Shown piece after piece: positions 8,665-8,893 of a stretch of DNA of 8,893 nt. The position numbers were made by a program, and so were the translations under genes. The DNA comes from Oscillospiraceae bacterium. Its GTDB lineage: Bacteria; Bacillota; Clostridia; Oscillospirales; Oscillospiraceae. The notes below the pieces were generated by a model. The model was given only the letters and a program-made list of their open reading frames with translations. It had not been told where the DNA came from and did not search any database. The stretch is from the NCBI GenBank assembly GCA_031280325.1, contig JAITGW010000053.1:1-8893 (forward strand), written 5' to 3'. The stretch's first letter is position 1. Every line of letters starts with the position of its first letter.

Positions 8665-8676
8665 GACAAATTTGTC
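8665..8676. repeat. Perfect 12-bp palindrome GACAAATTTGTC
   Basis: A zero-spacer inverted repeat lies seven bases after the cdd stop codon and about 46 bp upstream of the -35-to-start region of the ireB promoter (its 3' end is 34 bp before the -10 hexamer). It has no GC-rich stem and no T-run, so it is not an intrinsic terminator. The position would suit an operator or activator site, but no known regulator consensus was recognised and chance occurrence cannot be excluded. Confidence 0.35.
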
Positions 8677-8707
8677 ACAATAATGTAATGCTACTATTGA
8701 TTTCCAG

Positions 8708-8716
8708 TGATATAAT
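8708..8716 (+). promoter_or_regulatory. Extended -10 promoter for ireB (TGATATAAT)
   Basis: TG-N-TATAAT is a perfect extended -10 element for the housekeeping sigma factor. The expected transcription start lies near 8722-8724, about 35 bases before the ireB start codon. The -35 position at 17-bp spacing (8688-8693, ATGCTA) matches the consensus poorly. A TTGATT at 8697-8702 is too close to serve. Extended -10 promoters commonly work with weak -35 sequences. The surrounding DNA is noticeably AT-rich compared with the flanking genes, which supports a real promoter region. Confidence 0.7.
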
Positions 8717-8743
8717 AGAAACAGGAAGTACGGGCTGAGGTTT

Positions 8744-8748
8744 GGAGG
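8744..8748 (+). promoter_or_regulatory. Ribosome binding site GGAGG that selects the TTG start of ireB
   Basis: GGAGG lies 10 bases upstream of a TTG codon at 8759-8761. No ATG or GTG in the correct frame exists nearby; the ATG at 8763 is out of frame and meets TAA after two codons. Starting at the TTG gives an N-terminus that matches IreB homologues. Confidence 0.75.
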
Positions 8749-8758
8749 TACAACTGCA

Positions 8759-8893
8759 TTGGATGATTTAACGAGACAATTCAAGACCGTTAACAGCGGG
8801 ACGGATACGCGCGCGGTCGTCGCCGCGGTGTATGAGGCGCTTGTGGAAAAGGGCTATAATCCGGTAAATCAAATTGTCGGGTATATCCTCTCG
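8759..8893 (+). CDS. ireB: IreB family regulatory phosphoprotein (YrzL/UPF0297), 3' end outside the window
   Basis: IreB is a small cytoplasmic protein (about 80-90 residues) that in Enterococcus faecalis is phosphorylated by the PASTA kinase IreK and acts in the cephalosporin and cell-envelope stress pathway. The visible 45 residues start MDDLTRQFK (TTG read as Met) and reach the family signature EKGYNPVNQIVGYILS at 30-45, nearly identical to the signature of B. subtilis YrzL. Thr5 in DxTxxF aligns with one of the two N-terminal threonines phosphorylated in E. faecalis IreB (Thr7); the other (Thr4) has no counterpart here. The remaining half lies beyond the window. It has its own extended -10 promoter and GGAGG, so it begins a new unit; in relatives it is followed by ruvX (yqgF). 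The family assignment is confident from the signature; the regulatory role is inferred from homologues. Confidence 0.92.
   Translation, partial: MDDLTRQFKTVNSGTDTRAVVAAVYEALVEKGYNPVNQIVGYILS

Noticed and set aside
8697..8702. TTGATT as a -35 element for the ireB promoter
   Set aside because: Only 8 bp separate it from the -10 hexamer, far below the usual 16-18 bp.
8083..8784. 233-codon minus-strand frame covering cdd and the ireB promoter region
   Set aside because: It runs antisense across cdd, the end of purL and a promoter region, and its translation shows no family signature.

Overview
The window looks like a stretch of a GC-rich Bacillota (Clostridia) chromosome, possibly an uncultured gut or anaerobe lineage. 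Three things point there. The last gene is an IreB (YrzL/UPF0297) homologue, a family typical of low-GC Gram-positives and relatives. PurL is the long single-chain type of about 1,230 residues seen in clostridia and streptococci. The second gene encodes a lipoprotein binding protein of Gram-positive style. Codons are rich in G/C at third positions (many GCG, CGC, GGC, GAC) throughout, with no island of foreign composition. No mobile element, tRNA, rRNA, CRISPR array or clear intrinsic terminator was seen.

Layout, all on the + strand. (1) Positions 1-58 hold the secA leader and possibly the last codons of an unidentified upstream gene. (2) secA (59-2818) is the motor ATPase of Sec export. (3) An extracytoplasmic lipoprotein solute-binding protein of the OppA/DppA type (2802-4466) overlaps the secA end and has no visible Shine-Dalgarno of its own, so it is probably translationally coupled. 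(4) purL (4491-8192), 24 bp further on with a strong GGAGGG ribosome site, is the FGAM synthetase of purine synthesis. (5) A cytidine-deaminase-family gene (8272-8658) follows after 79 bp. (6) A 100-bp gap (8659-8758) carries a perfect 12-bp palindrome and a perfect extended -10 promoter. (7) The start of ireB (8759 to the window end) follows, with a TTG start codon.

The first four complete genes have short gaps or overlaps and no obvious terminators, so they could form one transcript joining protein export, solute capture and nucleotide metabolism. The promoter before ireB suggests a new transcription unit starts there, probably continuing into the usual ireB-ruvX type cluster.

These are ordinary housekeeping genes, and I see no new multi-gene system. 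The best leads are two substitutions at active-site positions of the deaminase (Asn42 to Val and Arg56 to Thr, B. subtilis Cdd numbering), a lengthened zinc-binding tail in SecA, an SD-less overlap between secA and the lipoprotein gene, and an orphan solute-binding protein without permease neighbours.
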